The notes: a model not told the origin generated them from the letters alone. A DNA stretch of 64,000 bases from Pseudobacteriovorax antillogorgiicola (GCF_900177345.1 NZ_FWZT01000012.1:62001-126000), one strand, 5' to 3'. Positions 36,087 through 45,229 are shown, numbered from the stretch's first letter. Translations and numbers: made by a program.

Positions 36087-36800
36087 TTATGCAGCTAAAC
36101 TAACTTTCGCGCTGGATATTGCGGTGTGCTCGATATTCGAAATGAGATGATCCCATGCGACCTGCTCATCATGGGTGAATTCAACAAACCTGACAGCATA
36201 ATAGCGAGTGGCCGTATCTCGAACCCCTTCCTGATAATGGCGAACCACTTTACAAAGAGATTGCAAAGGCTGAGCGCTAAAGGTCCGATCGGTGTCGAGC
36301 CTAACCTCAAGTAACGTATTATCGATAAATGGGATTGTACCAAATGGATGAGGAGAGCAAAGAAGCATCCCCGTCTTTGAGATATCAACCCCTTCCAGTA
36401 AATAAGAGTCTGCTGAACCAAAGGTTTTTGATTGCACGTGAATCCTCGGGTTCATGATAAACCGAGCGTATTGCAAATGACTTCCCAAGCGCTCAAATTT
36501 GATTCGCCCAGAACGGGGGTCGATCTCTAAAACCCTACTGAGATCCACATCTTTGTCGACGCAAGTCAAACGATAACGATAGAGTTTCTTGTGCTGATGA
36601 TGAGATTTTGCGATGACCTGAAAGAGAATTCTACCACTTCGGTGGGTTTCCATGACTACGTGGGTCCCCTCAATCATATTCTCGGGAGAGATAATACCGA
36701 GACTGAAGGTCGAAAACTCAAATGGCTCGTACTCAATCACTTCGTCAGAGATCGCTCCTCGCATATTCCCTAACGATTTGTCTAGATTTACTAAGCTCAT
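36087..36800 (-). CDS. PilZ-domain protein
   Basis: A 237-residue soluble protein. The N-terminal half is strand-rich (FSLGIISPENMIEGTHVVME). From about residue 115 a PilZ domain follows: RFIMNPRIHVQSK, then LLEGVDISKTGMLLCSPHPF, with the D-x-S-x-x-G core, and YYAVRFVEFTHDE at the end. The canonical RxxxR is only approximated, so c-di-GMP binding is likely but unproven. AGAGGAG precedes the ATG. Confidence 0.75.
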   Translation of the reverse strand: MSLVNLDKSLGNMRGAISDEVIEYEPFEFSTFSLGIISPENMIEGTHVVMETHRSGRILFQVIAKSHHQHKKLYRYRLTCVDKDVDLSRVLEIDPRSGRIKFERLGSHLQYARFIMNPRIHVQSKTFGSADSYLLEGVDISKTGMLLCSPHPFGTIPFIDNTLLEVRLDTDRTFSAQPLQSLCKVVRHYQEGVRDTATRYYAVRFVEFTHDEQVAWDHLISNIEHTAISSAKVSLAA

Positions 36801-36916
36801 GGACGCACTCCTCTAGTTCCAGCCTACACTTAGATTCGGCGTTCTGAGTTCCTAACTTTAATGAATTAAAATGTGGTTTTTAAAGGGAATACCAAGCATC
36901 TCGTCTAGGGTGGGGC

Positions 36917-36950
36917 AAAAAAAAATGCTGAAAGCTCAAGCTTTCAGCAT
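36917..36950 (-). terminator. Rho-independent terminator
   Basis: On the minus strand, a 12-base perfect stem (36950-36939 with 36936-36925) with a two-base loop is followed by eight or nine T (complement of 36917-36925). It terminates the small gene at 36977. Confidence 0.92.
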
Positions 36951-36976
36951 CGGTCTTATTCGAACCTTGGATTCAG

Positions 36977-37249
36977 CTACGCAAGTCTAAGCTTCCTTAC
37001 TTGCCTAGCAGGAACGTCATCAATGCGATGAGCGTTCGGCTTTGGATTAACATTCTTGAAAGCCTTTGGCTGAGTGCCATAAAGAGCTTTCACAGCATGC
37101 TCATCCTTTTCAATGATGGGCCGGGGAGGAAACCAGCTTGAGTAGCTGTTAAAACTTGAGAGCTGATCCCCGCCTTTCATTCGCCTGATAACGTCCGCAT
37201 TCCTGTCTTTACGTAATGTTTGAACCTTGGTGAATGATGTCTTAGTCAT
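36977..37249 (-). CDS. Small basic protein of unknown function
   Basis: A 90-residue lysine/arginine-rich protein with an aromatic patch (SYSSWFPPRPIIEKDEHAV). No signal peptide or known motif. The ATG at 37249 has a strong AGGAGAGG site; longer in-frame starts up to 37354 do not. A strong terminator lies downstream, so it is a stand-alone gene. Confidence 0.65.
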   Translation of the reverse strand: MTKTSFTKVQTLRKDRNADVIRRMKGGDQLSSFNSYSSWFPPRPIIEKDEHAVKALYGTQPKAFKNVNPKPNAHRIDDVPARQVRKLRLA

Positions 37250-37405
37250 ATACGCCTCTCCTACCATAAAAGACGTAAATCTCATCGGAACTCTTACCAA
37301 AGGCTTTAGAGCTGCGATAACCCATGTGGACGAGTAAGTCAGATTCTCCCGCAACTCTCGCTAGTTAGGCGATTCATTTCATTTGAAAACATTTCGCTCA
37401 GGACC

Positions 37406-37957
37406 CTAAATTCCGACTCCTACCCCGAGGAGGATTCCTAAATTGTCCGAACTCTCGCTGATACCGTCCGCCTCCAGCTCGATGGTAGACTTTTCAACTT
37501 CCAGCATCAGACCCACTAAAGGGATGGGTGAATATTTTAAACCAGCGGCCAATTTCGTGCCGCTAGCATCAAGGTCCGTATCAACCGAAGCTAAGGTTCG
37601 GGTGTATTCACCAGATACAACATATGCAAGTTTTGCATATGGTTTTAGTCCTGCGATGCCAATGGGTAACCATGCTGTTACGTCGACGGAGATCTCTGAA
37701 CCTTTCAAACCACTGACAAGTCCATCTTCCCCGAGATCAACATTTGCCATGGTGAGACCAAACCCAACAGGGACTAGAGGTATAGGATCAAGGTAAACGG
37801 ACATTTTAGTTTCCGTACCTGAAAAATCGTAGCTAGTATCACTAAAGTCAATTGATGCGGACCGCTGCCCGACAAGTATCTGCCCTTCTATTAAACCGTA
37901 ACTTTGACTCGACATGACCAGGGCAGAAACTACTGCCAAACCACGCAACATTCGCAT
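37406..37957 (-). CDS. Outer-membrane beta-barrel-like protein
   Basis: A 183-residue protein with signal peptide MRMLRGLAVVSALVMSSQSYG. The mature part alternates polar and hydrophobic residues in strand-sized blocks (ASIDFSDTSYDFSG, LKPYAKLAYVVSGEYTRTL, GTKLAAGLKYSPI, VGLMLEVEKSTIEL) and ends LGILLGVGVGI. This fits a small eight-stranded barrel of the OmpW/outer-membrane-protein type. The usual C-terminal aromatic residue is missing. AGGAGG precedes the ATG. Confidence 0.65.
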   Translation of the reverse strand: MRMLRGLAVVSALVMSSQSYGLIEGQILVGQRSASIDFSDTSYDFSGTETKMSVYLDPIPLVPVGFGLTMANVDLGEDGLVSGLKGSEISVDVTAWLPIGIAGLKPYAKLAYVVSGEYTRTLASVDTDLDASGTKLAAGLKYSPIPLVGLMLEVEKSTIELEADGISESSDNLGILLGVGVGI

Positions 37958-38256
37958 ATTTGACCTCCTTAAGAAAGTTAGTACTCCTTATTTAACATGA
38001 CCCATGGATTAATATCTAGAATCTTTGGCGGTTTTTATTGAGAAAAGAGGTAGGTTAGAACCGATGGTGGCAATGAAAATAGTAACCAAGCCTGGTGATG
38101 CCAGGCTTGGTTAACTCAATGAAGAAGGTCAGGAGAACCTTTCACAATCAACGGGTCTGATAAAGTTATGCCGCACCACGGATTAAAAACTGATGAATTA
38201 ATTTCGAGAGCATTGTATCTGAATCTTTTAAACTACTTAGAAAGTGCGCCTCCGTC
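37958..38256. promoter_or_regulatory. Divergent intergenic region with a perfect 12-bp hairpin
   Basis: 299 bases between the divergent barrel gene and glycosyltransferase gene. AACCAAGCCTGG (38084-38095) and CCAGGCTTGGTT (38101-38112) form a perfect hairpin with loop TGATG. There is no T run. It could be the end of an unannotated short transcript or a protein-binding dyad. Confidence 0.5.
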
Positions 38257-39375
38257 ATGATCCAAGATGAATCACTATTAAGAGTCCTTCACATCGATAC
38301 AGAATCAACTTGGAGAGGCGGAGAAAACCAGATGAGACTTCTGATGGAAGGGGGCCGCAATGACGCAAAATGGTATCTGGCCACTCCACCAGATAGTGTC
38401 GCTGCAACGAAACTCAGTTCCATCGCTACTGTGCTTCCCACAGTTTTTCGAGGCCTGCAATTTCTTGCCAGCGCCCGGCGATTAGCAGGTTTCTGCCGCG
38501 AACAGAACATCCAGATCATCGACTGCCAAACCTCGAAGGCCCACTCTATCGCTCTTCTCATTCGTAAATTCAACCCACTGGTGAAAGTTGTGGTTCATCG
38601 GCGAGTAGACTTCACACCTTCTGGCTCCTGGATCAATCGGAAGAAGTATCTCAGCACAGCTATCGATCGCTACGTTTCCATTTCGGATGCGATTCATGAG
38701 ATTCTTCAAAATTATGGGATCCCCGATAAGCGTCTATCAGTGGTGAAAAGCGCTGTGGATCCGAGCCCGTTTAGAGCACTGGATCATGAGACCTGCCGGA
38801 AAAAATTAGCCCATGAGCTGAATCTACCAAGCGACATTCCCTGGATTATTAACGTCGCCTACCATACCGAGCAGAAGGGCATGGAAACTCTGATCAGAGG
38901 GCTACAAAAACTCAAGACTCGCACTCCAGATTTTGTTTGCCTTCTCGCGGGTAGTGGCCACCTAACAGAGCAACTAAAAATCATGACTCATGAATACAGA
39001 CTAGATTCGCAGGTTCGATTTCTCGGTATTCGCAAAGATGTTCCAGAGCTCTTAGTTGCTGGTGATATTTTTGCTTTACCCTCGAATTACGAGGGCCTTG
39101 GCACAAGTATCCTCGATGCCCTTCATAGTCGTTGCGCTGTGGCGGCGTCACGGATTGGTGGAATTCCCGAAATGATCCAGCATGATCGCACTGGCCTTCT
39201 CTCAGAGGTGGGGGATGACTCACAGTTAGCCATTAACTTGGAGCGGTTGATACGTGATCCGCTCACCCGGCGGGAGCTGGCTGCTGCTGGAGAAGCGTTC
39301 ATCAGCGACAAGTTTTCAATTGCTCGCATGGTCGAAGGCAACTTAGCTGTCTATCGCGACGTCCTTGCCACCTGA
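38257..39375 (+). CDS. Glycosyltransferase family 4
   Basis: A 372-residue GT-B-fold glycosyltransferase. The N-terminus LHIDTESTWRGGENQMRLL is typical of GT4 acceptor-domain starts. The nucleotide-sugar domain shows KSAVDPSPF, VAYHTEQKGMETLIRGLQKL, LLAGSGHL and ALPSNYEGLGTSILDALHSR (E-x7-E-type motif), then GGIPEMIQHDRTGLL. It likely builds a surface polysaccharide or LPS; donor and acceptor are unknown. It stands alone, with no other sugar genes around it. Confidence 0.88.
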   Translation: MIQDESLLRVLHIDTESTWRGGENQMRLLMEGGRNDAKWYLATPPDSVAATKLSSIATVLPTVFRGLQFLASARRLAGFCREQNIQIIDCQTSKAHSIALLIRKFNPLVKVVVHRRVDFTPSGSWINRKKYLSTAIDRYVSISDAIHEILQNYGIPDKRLSVVKSAVDPSPFRALDHETCRKKLAHELNLPSDIPWIINVAYHTEQKGMETLIRGLQKLKTRTPDFVCLLAGSGHLTEQLKIMTHEYRLDSQVRFLGIRKDVPELLVAGDIFALPSNYEGLGTSILDALHSRCAVAASRIGGIPEMIQHDRTGLLSEVGDDSQLAINLERLIRDPLTRRELAAAGEAFISDKFSIARMVEGNLAVYRDVLAT

Positions 39376-39437
39376 TGCCAAGGCAAGCATTGCCTATCAA
39401 ACCATAGACTCACCCACCGAAACGCCCTACTGGGACA

Positions 39438-41366
39438 ATGTCGGAGTTTATGTCTGTGAACGTCTTACTTATCATTGGGATTTGGCTAACCTCTGCCCTT
39501 GCACAAGGTCAGGCGAGCACGCTACTTGTCGATGAAAGGCCGATCACCTATCGAGACATGACGCCCTATATGGAGTTCTTTTGCACCCAAGATAGGCTGA
39601 ACCTGCAGCAAGCTATGAGCCACCCAAACTATCAGAGCAGTCTGTCCCCAGTGCATTTTAGCTACCGCATTAAAGAAGAGTGTTGGATGAGAGTCACGGT
39701 CGACAATCAATCCGCTGTTCGCAAAACACTTCTCTTTGAGCATCAGCAGGCCCTCACCAGTGAGATTCAGCTCCTCCAAGAGCAAAGACCAATCCAAACT
39801 ATTGGCTACGAACACCCCTTTGACCAGAGGCAAGTGAAGTTCTCTCGCCCAACATTCTCGGTGGACATAAAGCCAGGTTTGCAAACGATTTATTTCAAAC
39901 AGCGCTCAAAAGATCAAATGTGGCTCCACTTTCATATTTGGACTCCCGAACCATTTCACGAAGCCTTAGCGCTCCGGTACTTTGTCAATGGTGGTTTCGT
40001 TTTATTAGCTCTGGGCCTAGCTTGCTATAACCTGATTCAGTTTTCTATTTACCCCAAGGTATCCCTGATCTTCTACGTCTCCTATCTCATTTTTTCTGCG
40101 ATGAGCCATAGTTTTGTGAATGGCTACCTAAAGCAGTTTATATGGCAAAACCAGAATCTCTACTCCAATCACTTCGGCCTTCTTTCAGTGCAATTGGCAT
40201 TCCTATCAGCCTACGGCTTTGTCTATACGTTTCTTAACCTCAAACAAAAAATGCCAAAAGCAACCTGGGGAGTTTTGCTATTTTCAAGTATTGCAATCGC
40301 TGCCATCTTTTTGAATAGCTTGGGTTACTACACCATTATTGGTGCTATCAACTTAGTCCTTCTGGTCTTCGGCTCGTTCTATCTCTTATTTCTAAGCCTC
40401 ATACTGGCAATTCGTGGCGATCGTCAGGCCAAGTATTTTTCAGCATCTTGGGGCTGCATGATTGCAGGTGTCATTGTGATTTCATTGACCCTATTTGGTG
40501 TTTTGCCTTCCCATCCCTTGACAAGTCACGCGAATCTTTTGGGCGGTAGCCTGCAAATGATTCTTATGAGCTTCGGGATCGCTGACCAGGTGAAGCAGTT
40601 TCAGATTCGGATGAAACAGGAGAAAGAACATGCATTCGACCAACTGCAAAAGATGGTCTACCCTCATCAACTCAAAAAAATCAGCCAGGGGATCAACATC
40701 GAAGATACCATGCCTTGTCGGAGTGCAAGGGCTGTGGTGATATGTTTCGATATTGTCAACAGTAGCCAGCTAGATCCTAGTTGGTCCAAAGAATTTGTCT
40801 CTAAGGTGCTTGGGCGATGCCAAGAGTTGATGGAAGCCAATTTCGACAGCGATACCCTCAGTGCTCGTGCCTATAGAATTAAGGAGCTTGGTGATGGTTT
40901 CTTATGCTCCGTTGGCTTCCCTTTCCAAACTCTCGACGACAACAGTCTCGAAGACTCTGCTATAGACCTAGCCCTGGAGTTTGTAGACGCTTTCGAAGAG
41001 ACAGCACAGGCCTACCAACACACCAACAATCTTTTGTGCTCCGTTGGCATCGCCCGCGGTGACATTGAAGGTTTTTTTACGGTCTCTGGAGCTTGTCACT
41101 ACGAGCTTTTTGGTAAGGGTATTATCCTGGCTACGCGCTATGAGAACATTCGCAAGAAGTTTGGTATTCAGCGGAGCAAACACCTTGTTACCCTACAAGA
41201 AGAAGTCTATATGGCCCTCAGCGCAGATCGCGGAAGTGCTTTCAAGCGCTACGATTTGCACCGAGACCTGATCAGGGACGATCATGGGGCCACTTGTTTC
41301 TATTTTAGAAATATTAAGGCAGCAAATCGCTCGTTCACCCCCCTTGCACTTGCAGATGGATTCTAA
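39438..41366 (+). CDS. 7TMR-DISM receptor-type adenylate cyclase
   Basis: A 642-residue protein. A signal peptide (LLIIGIWLTSALAQGQA) is followed by a periplasmic 7TMR-DISMED2-like domain to about residue 175. Seven hydrophobic helices follow at about 180-385 (FVNGGFVLLALGLACYN and others). After a short coiled coil, a class III cyclase domain starts at ARAVVICFDIVNSSQL (metal Asp), with KELGDGFLCSVGF carrying Lys and the second metal Asp, and CSVGIARGDIEGF. The Lys favours ATP over GTP. It should sense an envelope or periplasmic ligand and make cAMP. Start could be 39438 or 39450. Confidence 0.88.
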   Translation: MSEFMSVNVLLIIGIWLTSALAQGQASTLLVDERPITYRDMTPYMEFFCTQDRLNLQQAMSHPNYQSSLSPVHFSYRIKEECWMRVTVDNQSAVRKTLLFEHQQALTSEIQLLQEQRPIQTIGYEHPFDQRQVKFSRPTFSVDIKPGLQTIYFKQRSKDQMWLHFHIWTPEPFHEALALRYFVNGGFVLLALGLACYNLIQFSIYPKVSLIFYVSYLIFSAMSHSFVNGYLKQFIWQNQNLYSNHFGLLSVQLAFLSAYGFVYTFLNLKQKMPKATWGVLLFSSIAIAAIFLNSLGYYTIIGAINLVLLVFGSFYLLFLSLILAIRGDRQAKYFSASWGCMIAGVIVISLTLFGVLPSHPLTSHANLLGGSLQMILMSFGIADQVKQFQIRMKQEKEHAFDQLQKMVYPHQLKKISQGINIEDTMPCRSARAVVICFDIVNSSQLDPSWSKEFVSKVLGRCQELMEANFDSDTLSARAYRIKELGDGFLCSVGFPFQTLDDNSLEDSAIDLALEFVDAFEETAQAYQHTNNLLCSVGIARGDIEGFFTVSGACHYELFGKGIILATRYENIRKKFGIQRSKHLVTLQEEVYMALSADRGSAFKRYDLHRDLIRDDHGATCFYFRNIKAANRSFTPLALADGF

Positions 41367-41518
41367 GCTGGCCAAACCTCAACCCTGCAAAAAAAGGTTA
41401 ACGATTCAATGACTTGAGGAACTCCTATCATCGCTCACTCAAGCTTCACCTGAAGTGGCCGATCAGAAAGAAGAGTCCCTCACTCCGAAATGGGGCCGGA
41501 TATAAGACAGGAGGTCTT

Positions 41519-42277
41519 ATGGATCTTAAGATAAAAAATAGAACCTATGTCGCGGCACTCCGAGCGCAGCGTCGTATCGCGCGCCAAACGTCTAGACCCA
41601 GTCTAGAGTATGACGATATATCCAACCTTTCTCAGTCATCTAAGACGTCAGACAAAAAAAACCAACATACCAACCATGACGCTGGAGACATCAAACAAGC
41701 CCAAAAAACTGCAGGTTTAATCCAAAAACTCAGGGATCTAGCAGAAAGCCAAGACCCCGCCAGTACAGAAGCGGATACCGAGGCTGCAAGGGAATATATG
41801 GGTCTTCAGGACGAGATCTATCGCATTGCCCACACGATCGACAAGAACGCTAAGTGGATAGAGCACAGTAACTACGAGGATAGCTTTGTGGAAATTCGCG
41901 AGGATTATGGCAACAACTCCTTTAGCTTCGAAGAGCAGCAGAGCTCCAAGGTTATTCGAATCGACCTCAATGAAGACAAAGGCTTTTCTGCAAAGGAGTT
42001 TCCGCACCAAGCTAGCAAGGAACCTCCCCAAGAGCCCATTTATCGATTGGACAACGCTCTTTTCGATCTAAACTCTTATCGTGAGTACATTGGTAACCTG
42101 AACCAAAAAGCTCGTGATGCAAAACCACAAAAACGTCAAATCGACCAGGATCTTGACTTCTCCAAAGAGTCGGCGTCGTTCATACACGAAACCCTCCGTT
42201 GCCCCGTTGAGTCACGAGATGGTAACGGCACCGAAAAGCCAACCGATCTGGCTTTAAGCCTTCTGAACAATACCTAA
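41519..42277 (+). CDS. Hydrophilic protein of unknown function
   Basis: A 252-residue soluble protein, rich in Gln, Asn, Asp, Lys and Ser, and probably largely disordered. The N-terminal basic helix is LKIKNRTYVAALRAQRRIAR. A low-complexity stretch (residues 35-60) is followed by a helical segment TAGLIQKLRDLAESQD and an acidic strand region. No domain is recognised. The ATG at 41519 has AGGAGG upstream; the longer frame from 41414 has none. Confidence 0.65.
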   Translation: MDLKIKNRTYVAALRAQRRIARQTSRPSLEYDDISNLSQSSKTSDKKNQHTNHDAGDIKQAQKTAGLIQKLRDLAESQDPASTEADTEAAREYMGLQDEIYRIAHTIDKNAKWIEHSNYEDSFVEIREDYGNNSFSFEEQQSSKVIRIDLNEDKGFSAKEFPHQASKEPPQEPIYRLDNALFDLNSYREYIGNLNQKARDAKPQKRQIDQDLDFSKESASFIHETLRCPVESRDGNGTEKPTDLALSLLNNT

Positions 42278-42383
42278 ACCTTCTTAGATCTACCTTGAGC
42301 TATCCCGAAGAAAAGTCTATGTTGCCAAGCTAGCCAAGATTATCTTGCTGATATTTATTAACGGAACAAAAACGGGGTCGACG

Positions 42384-43895
42384 TTGAGCCAACTAGACTT
42401 AATGACAAAAATAGTATCACTTTGTAAACGCCGGGGATTTGTTTTTCAAAGTAGCGAAATCTATGGTGGTTTAAAATCTTCTTACGACTACGGCCCCCTT
42501 GGTGTTGAACTCAAACGCAATATAGCCGCGGAATGGTGGCGGTCCATGGTGACAGAGAGAGAAGACGTTGTCGGCTTGGATGCCTCGATCATCATGCATC
42601 CCAAGGTATGGGAAACTTCCGGCCATGTGTCTGGCTTCTCTGATCCATTAGTAGACTGCTTGAATTGTAAGGAACGTTTTCGTGCTGACAAGGCACCAAA
42701 GAAAGAGCCTGGTGAGTCTGTAAGCTTCCGCGAAGGAGGGCGATCCGATGGCAAGAAACTCGAAGCCGCGGTCACCGACAAAGGGTATGTTTGCCCCGTA
42801 TGTGGTAGCCCCCATATGAGCGATGAGCGACAGTTCAACGGCATGTTTAAAACATCCCTTGGCCCTGTCGATCCACTGGATAAGTTTATCAAAGGAATTC
42901 AAGGTAAAGACTTGAGTCAGAAAGAGCTTAGGGCTCAGTTAGAAGAAGCATTGGCATCAACCAATGTCTACTTACGCCCCGAGACAGCCCAAGCGATGTT
43001 CGTTCAATTTTTGAACGTGCAACAAACATCGAGCATGAAAGTACCCTTTGGAATCGCTCAGCAAGGAAAATCGTTTCGCAACGAGATTGTAGTTGAGCAC
43101 TTTATCTTCAGATCCTGCGAATTTGAACAAATGGAAATGGAGTTTTTTGTTGAGCCTGGTACTCAAAAAGAGTGGCTTGAGTATTGGACCAAGACACGAC
43201 TCGATTGGTACAAGTCTTTTGCAAACTCCCCAGAAAAGTTCGTCCTTCGTCGCCACGATTCCGATGAGCTAGCCCACTACTCTGACGATTGCTATGACGT
43301 TGAATACGAGTATCCTTGGGGATTCGACGAGCTTGAAGGCGTGGCGTCCCGTACCGACTACGATTTGAGCCGTCATGCAGCTGCTACTGGAGCAAAACTG
43401 AGTTACTTCGATCAAAGCAAGCCAGACCCGGAAACCGGTAAGAACGGCTGGCGCTATACTCCTTATGTGATCGAACCTGCAGCTGGACTAACACGATCCC
43501 TCCTCGCCTTTCTTCTTGACGCTTACACAGAAGAAAAAGGAGTCGATAAGAATGGCAAGGAAAAGGTTCGAGTGGTACTCAAGCTTCATCCGAAACTTGC
43601 GCCAATTAAAGTCGCAGTTCTGCCATTGATGAAGAAGGACGGGCACCCCGAAAAGGCCCGAGAGATCGTGCAGGCATTCCGCAAGGCTGGAGTTGCTGTG
43701 AAGTATGACGAGCAGCAGGCAATTGGCAAGCGCTATGCTAAACACGATGAAATTGGAACACCGTTCTGCCTCACAGTTGATGGCGACACCATGGAAGATG
43801 GAACCATAACAATCCGCGACCGTGATACCACTGAACAAGAGCGCGTCTCAGTCGAGGAAGCGATTGCAAGAGTGGTACAACGCCTCAATTCCTGA
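42384..43895 (+). CDS. glyS: Glycyl-tRNA synthetase (single-chain, dimeric type)
   Basis: A class II aminoacyl-tRNA synthetase of about 503 residues. It has CKRRGFVFQSSEIYGGLKSS, YDYGPLGVELKRN, a zinc-type CPVCGSPHMSDERQFNGMF, LRPETAQAMFVQF, FGIAQQGKSFRNEI (motif 2) and VIEPAAGLTRSLLAFLLDAY (motif 3). The C-terminal anticodon domain is near LAPIKVAVLPLMKKDGH. This is the eukaryote/Thermus-like single-chain type, not the alpha2beta2 GlyQ/GlyS. The TTG at 42384 gives the usual short N-terminus; the ATG at 42402 is the alternative. Neither has a strong ribosome site. Confidence 0.95.
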   Translation: MSQLDLMTKIVSLCKRRGFVFQSSEIYGGLKSSYDYGPLGVELKRNIAAEWWRSMVTEREDVVGLDASIIMHPKVWETSGHVSGFSDPLVDCLNCKERFRADKAPKKEPGESVSFREGGRSDGKKLEAAVTDKGYVCPVCGSPHMSDERQFNGMFKTSLGPVDPLDKFIKGIQGKDLSQKELRAQLEEALASTNVYLRPETAQAMFVQFLNVQQTSSMKVPFGIAQQGKSFRNEIVVEHFIFRSCEFEQMEMEFFVEPGTQKEWLEYWTKTRLDWYKSFANSPEKFVLRRHDSDELAHYSDDCYDVEYEYPWGFDELEGVASRTDYDLSRHAAATGAKLSYFDQSKPDPETGKNGWRYTPYVIEPAAGLTRSLLAFLLDAYTEEKGVDKNGKEKVRVVLKLHPKLAPIKVAVLPLMKKDGHPEKAREIVQAFRKAGVAVKYDEQQAIGKRYAKHDEIGTPFCLTVDGDTMEDGTITIRDRDTTEQERVSVEEAIARVVQRLNS

Positions 43896-43927
43896 TATTA
43901 TAGAACAAGTCTAGCTATTTAAATTTG

Positions 43928-44008
43928 TAGCGCTCACAGTGTGAGCTGCTACACCAGGTTTTTGCCTGGCAATAGGCATTTGAATAGAACGCCTCGGCTC
44001 TGCCGAGG
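43928..44008 (+). ncRNA. Run of three stem-loops between glyS and the next gene (candidate structured leader or small RNA)
   Basis: Stem 1 is TAGC-GCTCAC (43928-43937) with GTGAGC-T-GCTA (43941-43951), with one bulge. Stem 2 is CCAGG (43954-43958) with CCTGG (43965-43969). Stem 3 is CCTCGGC (43992-43998) with GCCGAGG (44002-44008). None is followed by a T run. They fill most of the 131-base gap and lie in the leader of the basic protein at 44027. Confidence 0.4.
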
Positions 44009-44026
44009 GCGCAAAATAAGGTTAAT

Positions 44027-44434
44027 ATGAACCAGCGAAATCAGCAGCAGCGGAACAAGGACCGACCCAGCAAAGAAAAGTCGAGCAACTCTAAGGAACG
44101 AAGTTCCCGCAACAGACGACGTCGACGTCCGAATCGAGGCCGAAGTCGCGACCCACAAAGTGCTCCCAAAGCTGACCCTGCACCAAAACCAGTGAAGCAC
44201 ATCCCGAAACGTTACGGCGTTGTGTTTTATGATTCGTTTAACGCTGCCAAAGAAGACAGGGAAAACCTCCTCGAAAAAGCCCGAGAGGTTGATCAGCTGA
44301 ATATCGTCGTGCGGGCTGAGGGACCGATGGATGATCCTGAGCTACTTCAATACGGCAAGCTATACGCTGGAGCCGCTTGGGCCTTGATCCACGATCGAAG
44401 GGTTGAGGAAGGCTGGTATAACGAACCTCACTAA
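44027..44434 (+). CDS. Protein with arginine/serine-rich N-terminus, possible RNA-binding protein
   Basis: A 135-residue protein. Residues 1-60 are a disordered, very basic tail rich in Arg, Ser, Lys, Asn and Gln (SRNRRRRRPNRGRSRD). Residues 63-135 form a compact domain beginning RYGVVFYDSFNAAKED and containing DQLNIVVRAEGPMDDPELL and YAGAAWALIHDRR. I do not know the domain. Arg-rich tails of this kind usually bind RNA or DNA; that is inference. AAGG precedes the ATG. Confidence 0.65.
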   Translation: MNQRNQQQRNKDRPSKEKSSNSKERSSRNRRRRRPNRGRSRDPQSAPKADPAPKPVKHIPKRYGVVFYDSFNAAKEDRENLLEKAREVDQLNIVVRAEGPMDDPELLQYGKLYAGAAWALIHDRRVEEGWYNEPH

Positions 44435-44439
44435 ACTGC

Positions 44440-44476
44440 AAAAAATTCTGGGCTGCTATGGCTCTTATAGCAGCCC
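44440..44476 (-). terminator. Probable terminator for the GspC-like gene
   Basis: GGGCTGCTAT (44450-44459) pairs with ATAGCAGCCC (44467-44476). On the minus strand the stem is followed by GAA and then six T. It lies between two convergent genes and may serve both, though the T run is on the minus-strand side. Confidence 0.6.
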
Positions 44477-44564
44477 ATGAAGACTAGTATAGCAAGGAGT
44501 CCTATATCATCTAGAAATGCTTCTATATGATAATAACCAAAGTTGGCCAATTGGCCAAGCAAAC

Positions 44565-45143
44565 TTAGTATTCCTGAACCATATCGAATTCTTGACTATC
44601 TTCAGGGACACTTTCTGACTCTTGGGAAAGGCTCTCGTACTCTTGCTCCACGGGCTCACAAGGCGGATTATCACAGGAGCTCTCAGCGCGGTTAGGAAAG
44701 GCGTCCTTCGGAACCGGTTTAAAAATATCCAAGGGCTTACGCTTGGCTTTATCTTCCAATCGCTCCCACGCTAAATTTGTTTTCACAAGAATTTCATCCG
44801 GCTCAATATCGTCTAGAGTGTTCGGTGACACAGCGACATTAGTATCCTCGGCAGGTCCTTCAAGCTGCGTGATTTGGAAGTCTTGGCTACCATCAGATAC
44901 CACAATAAAGTTCCTTCCCAGCTCTACCAAACGCAGGTTTGTGTTAGGTATATAGTCGGCCCCATATAGCGTGTAGGTCTTCCGCTCCCTTTGATCCCGA
45001 AGGACTAGCACACTTCGTTCGAGCGGTTGATTTTGATCTACTATCAAACCCACAAGCTTCAGACCAGGCAAAGTTGGCGCAGAGTAAGCCCAAGCATTCG
45101 GATCACTACCAATCAACATGAAAAGAACGACGAACTTTAGCAC
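44565..45143 (-). CDS. Secreted protein with GspC/PulC-like homology region
   Basis: A 192-residue protein with signal peptide MLKFVVLFMLIGSDPNAWA. The next 75 residues (LKLVGLIVDQNQPLERSVLV, then YTLYGADYIPNTNLRLVELG and FIVVSDGSQDFQI) follow the strand pattern of the type II secretion GspC HR domain: 'LvGvi...s.Aii.d....y.vGd.i.....l..I..d.Vvl...'. The N-terminal transmembrane anchor and C-terminal PDZ of true GspC are lacking. The tail is acidic and glutamine-rich. No other type II secretion gene is nearby. Confidence 0.5.
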   Translation of the reverse strand: MLKFVVLFMLIGSDPNAWAYSAPTLPGLKLVGLIVDQNQPLERSVLVLRDQRERKTYTLYGADYIPNTNLRLVELGRNFIVVSDGSQDFQITQLEGPAEDTNVAVSPNTLDDIEPDEILVKTNLAWERLEDKAKRKPLDIFKPVPKDAFPNRAESSCDNPPCEPVEQEYESLSQESESVPEDSQEFDMVQEY

Positions 45144-45229
45144 AGCTTAACTCCTTTGGTTCCTTAAACGCGTCGGCAAAACCAGGAGAAACCTAATAGG
45201 GAAAAAGTTCCGATCGCCAAATTGAATCG

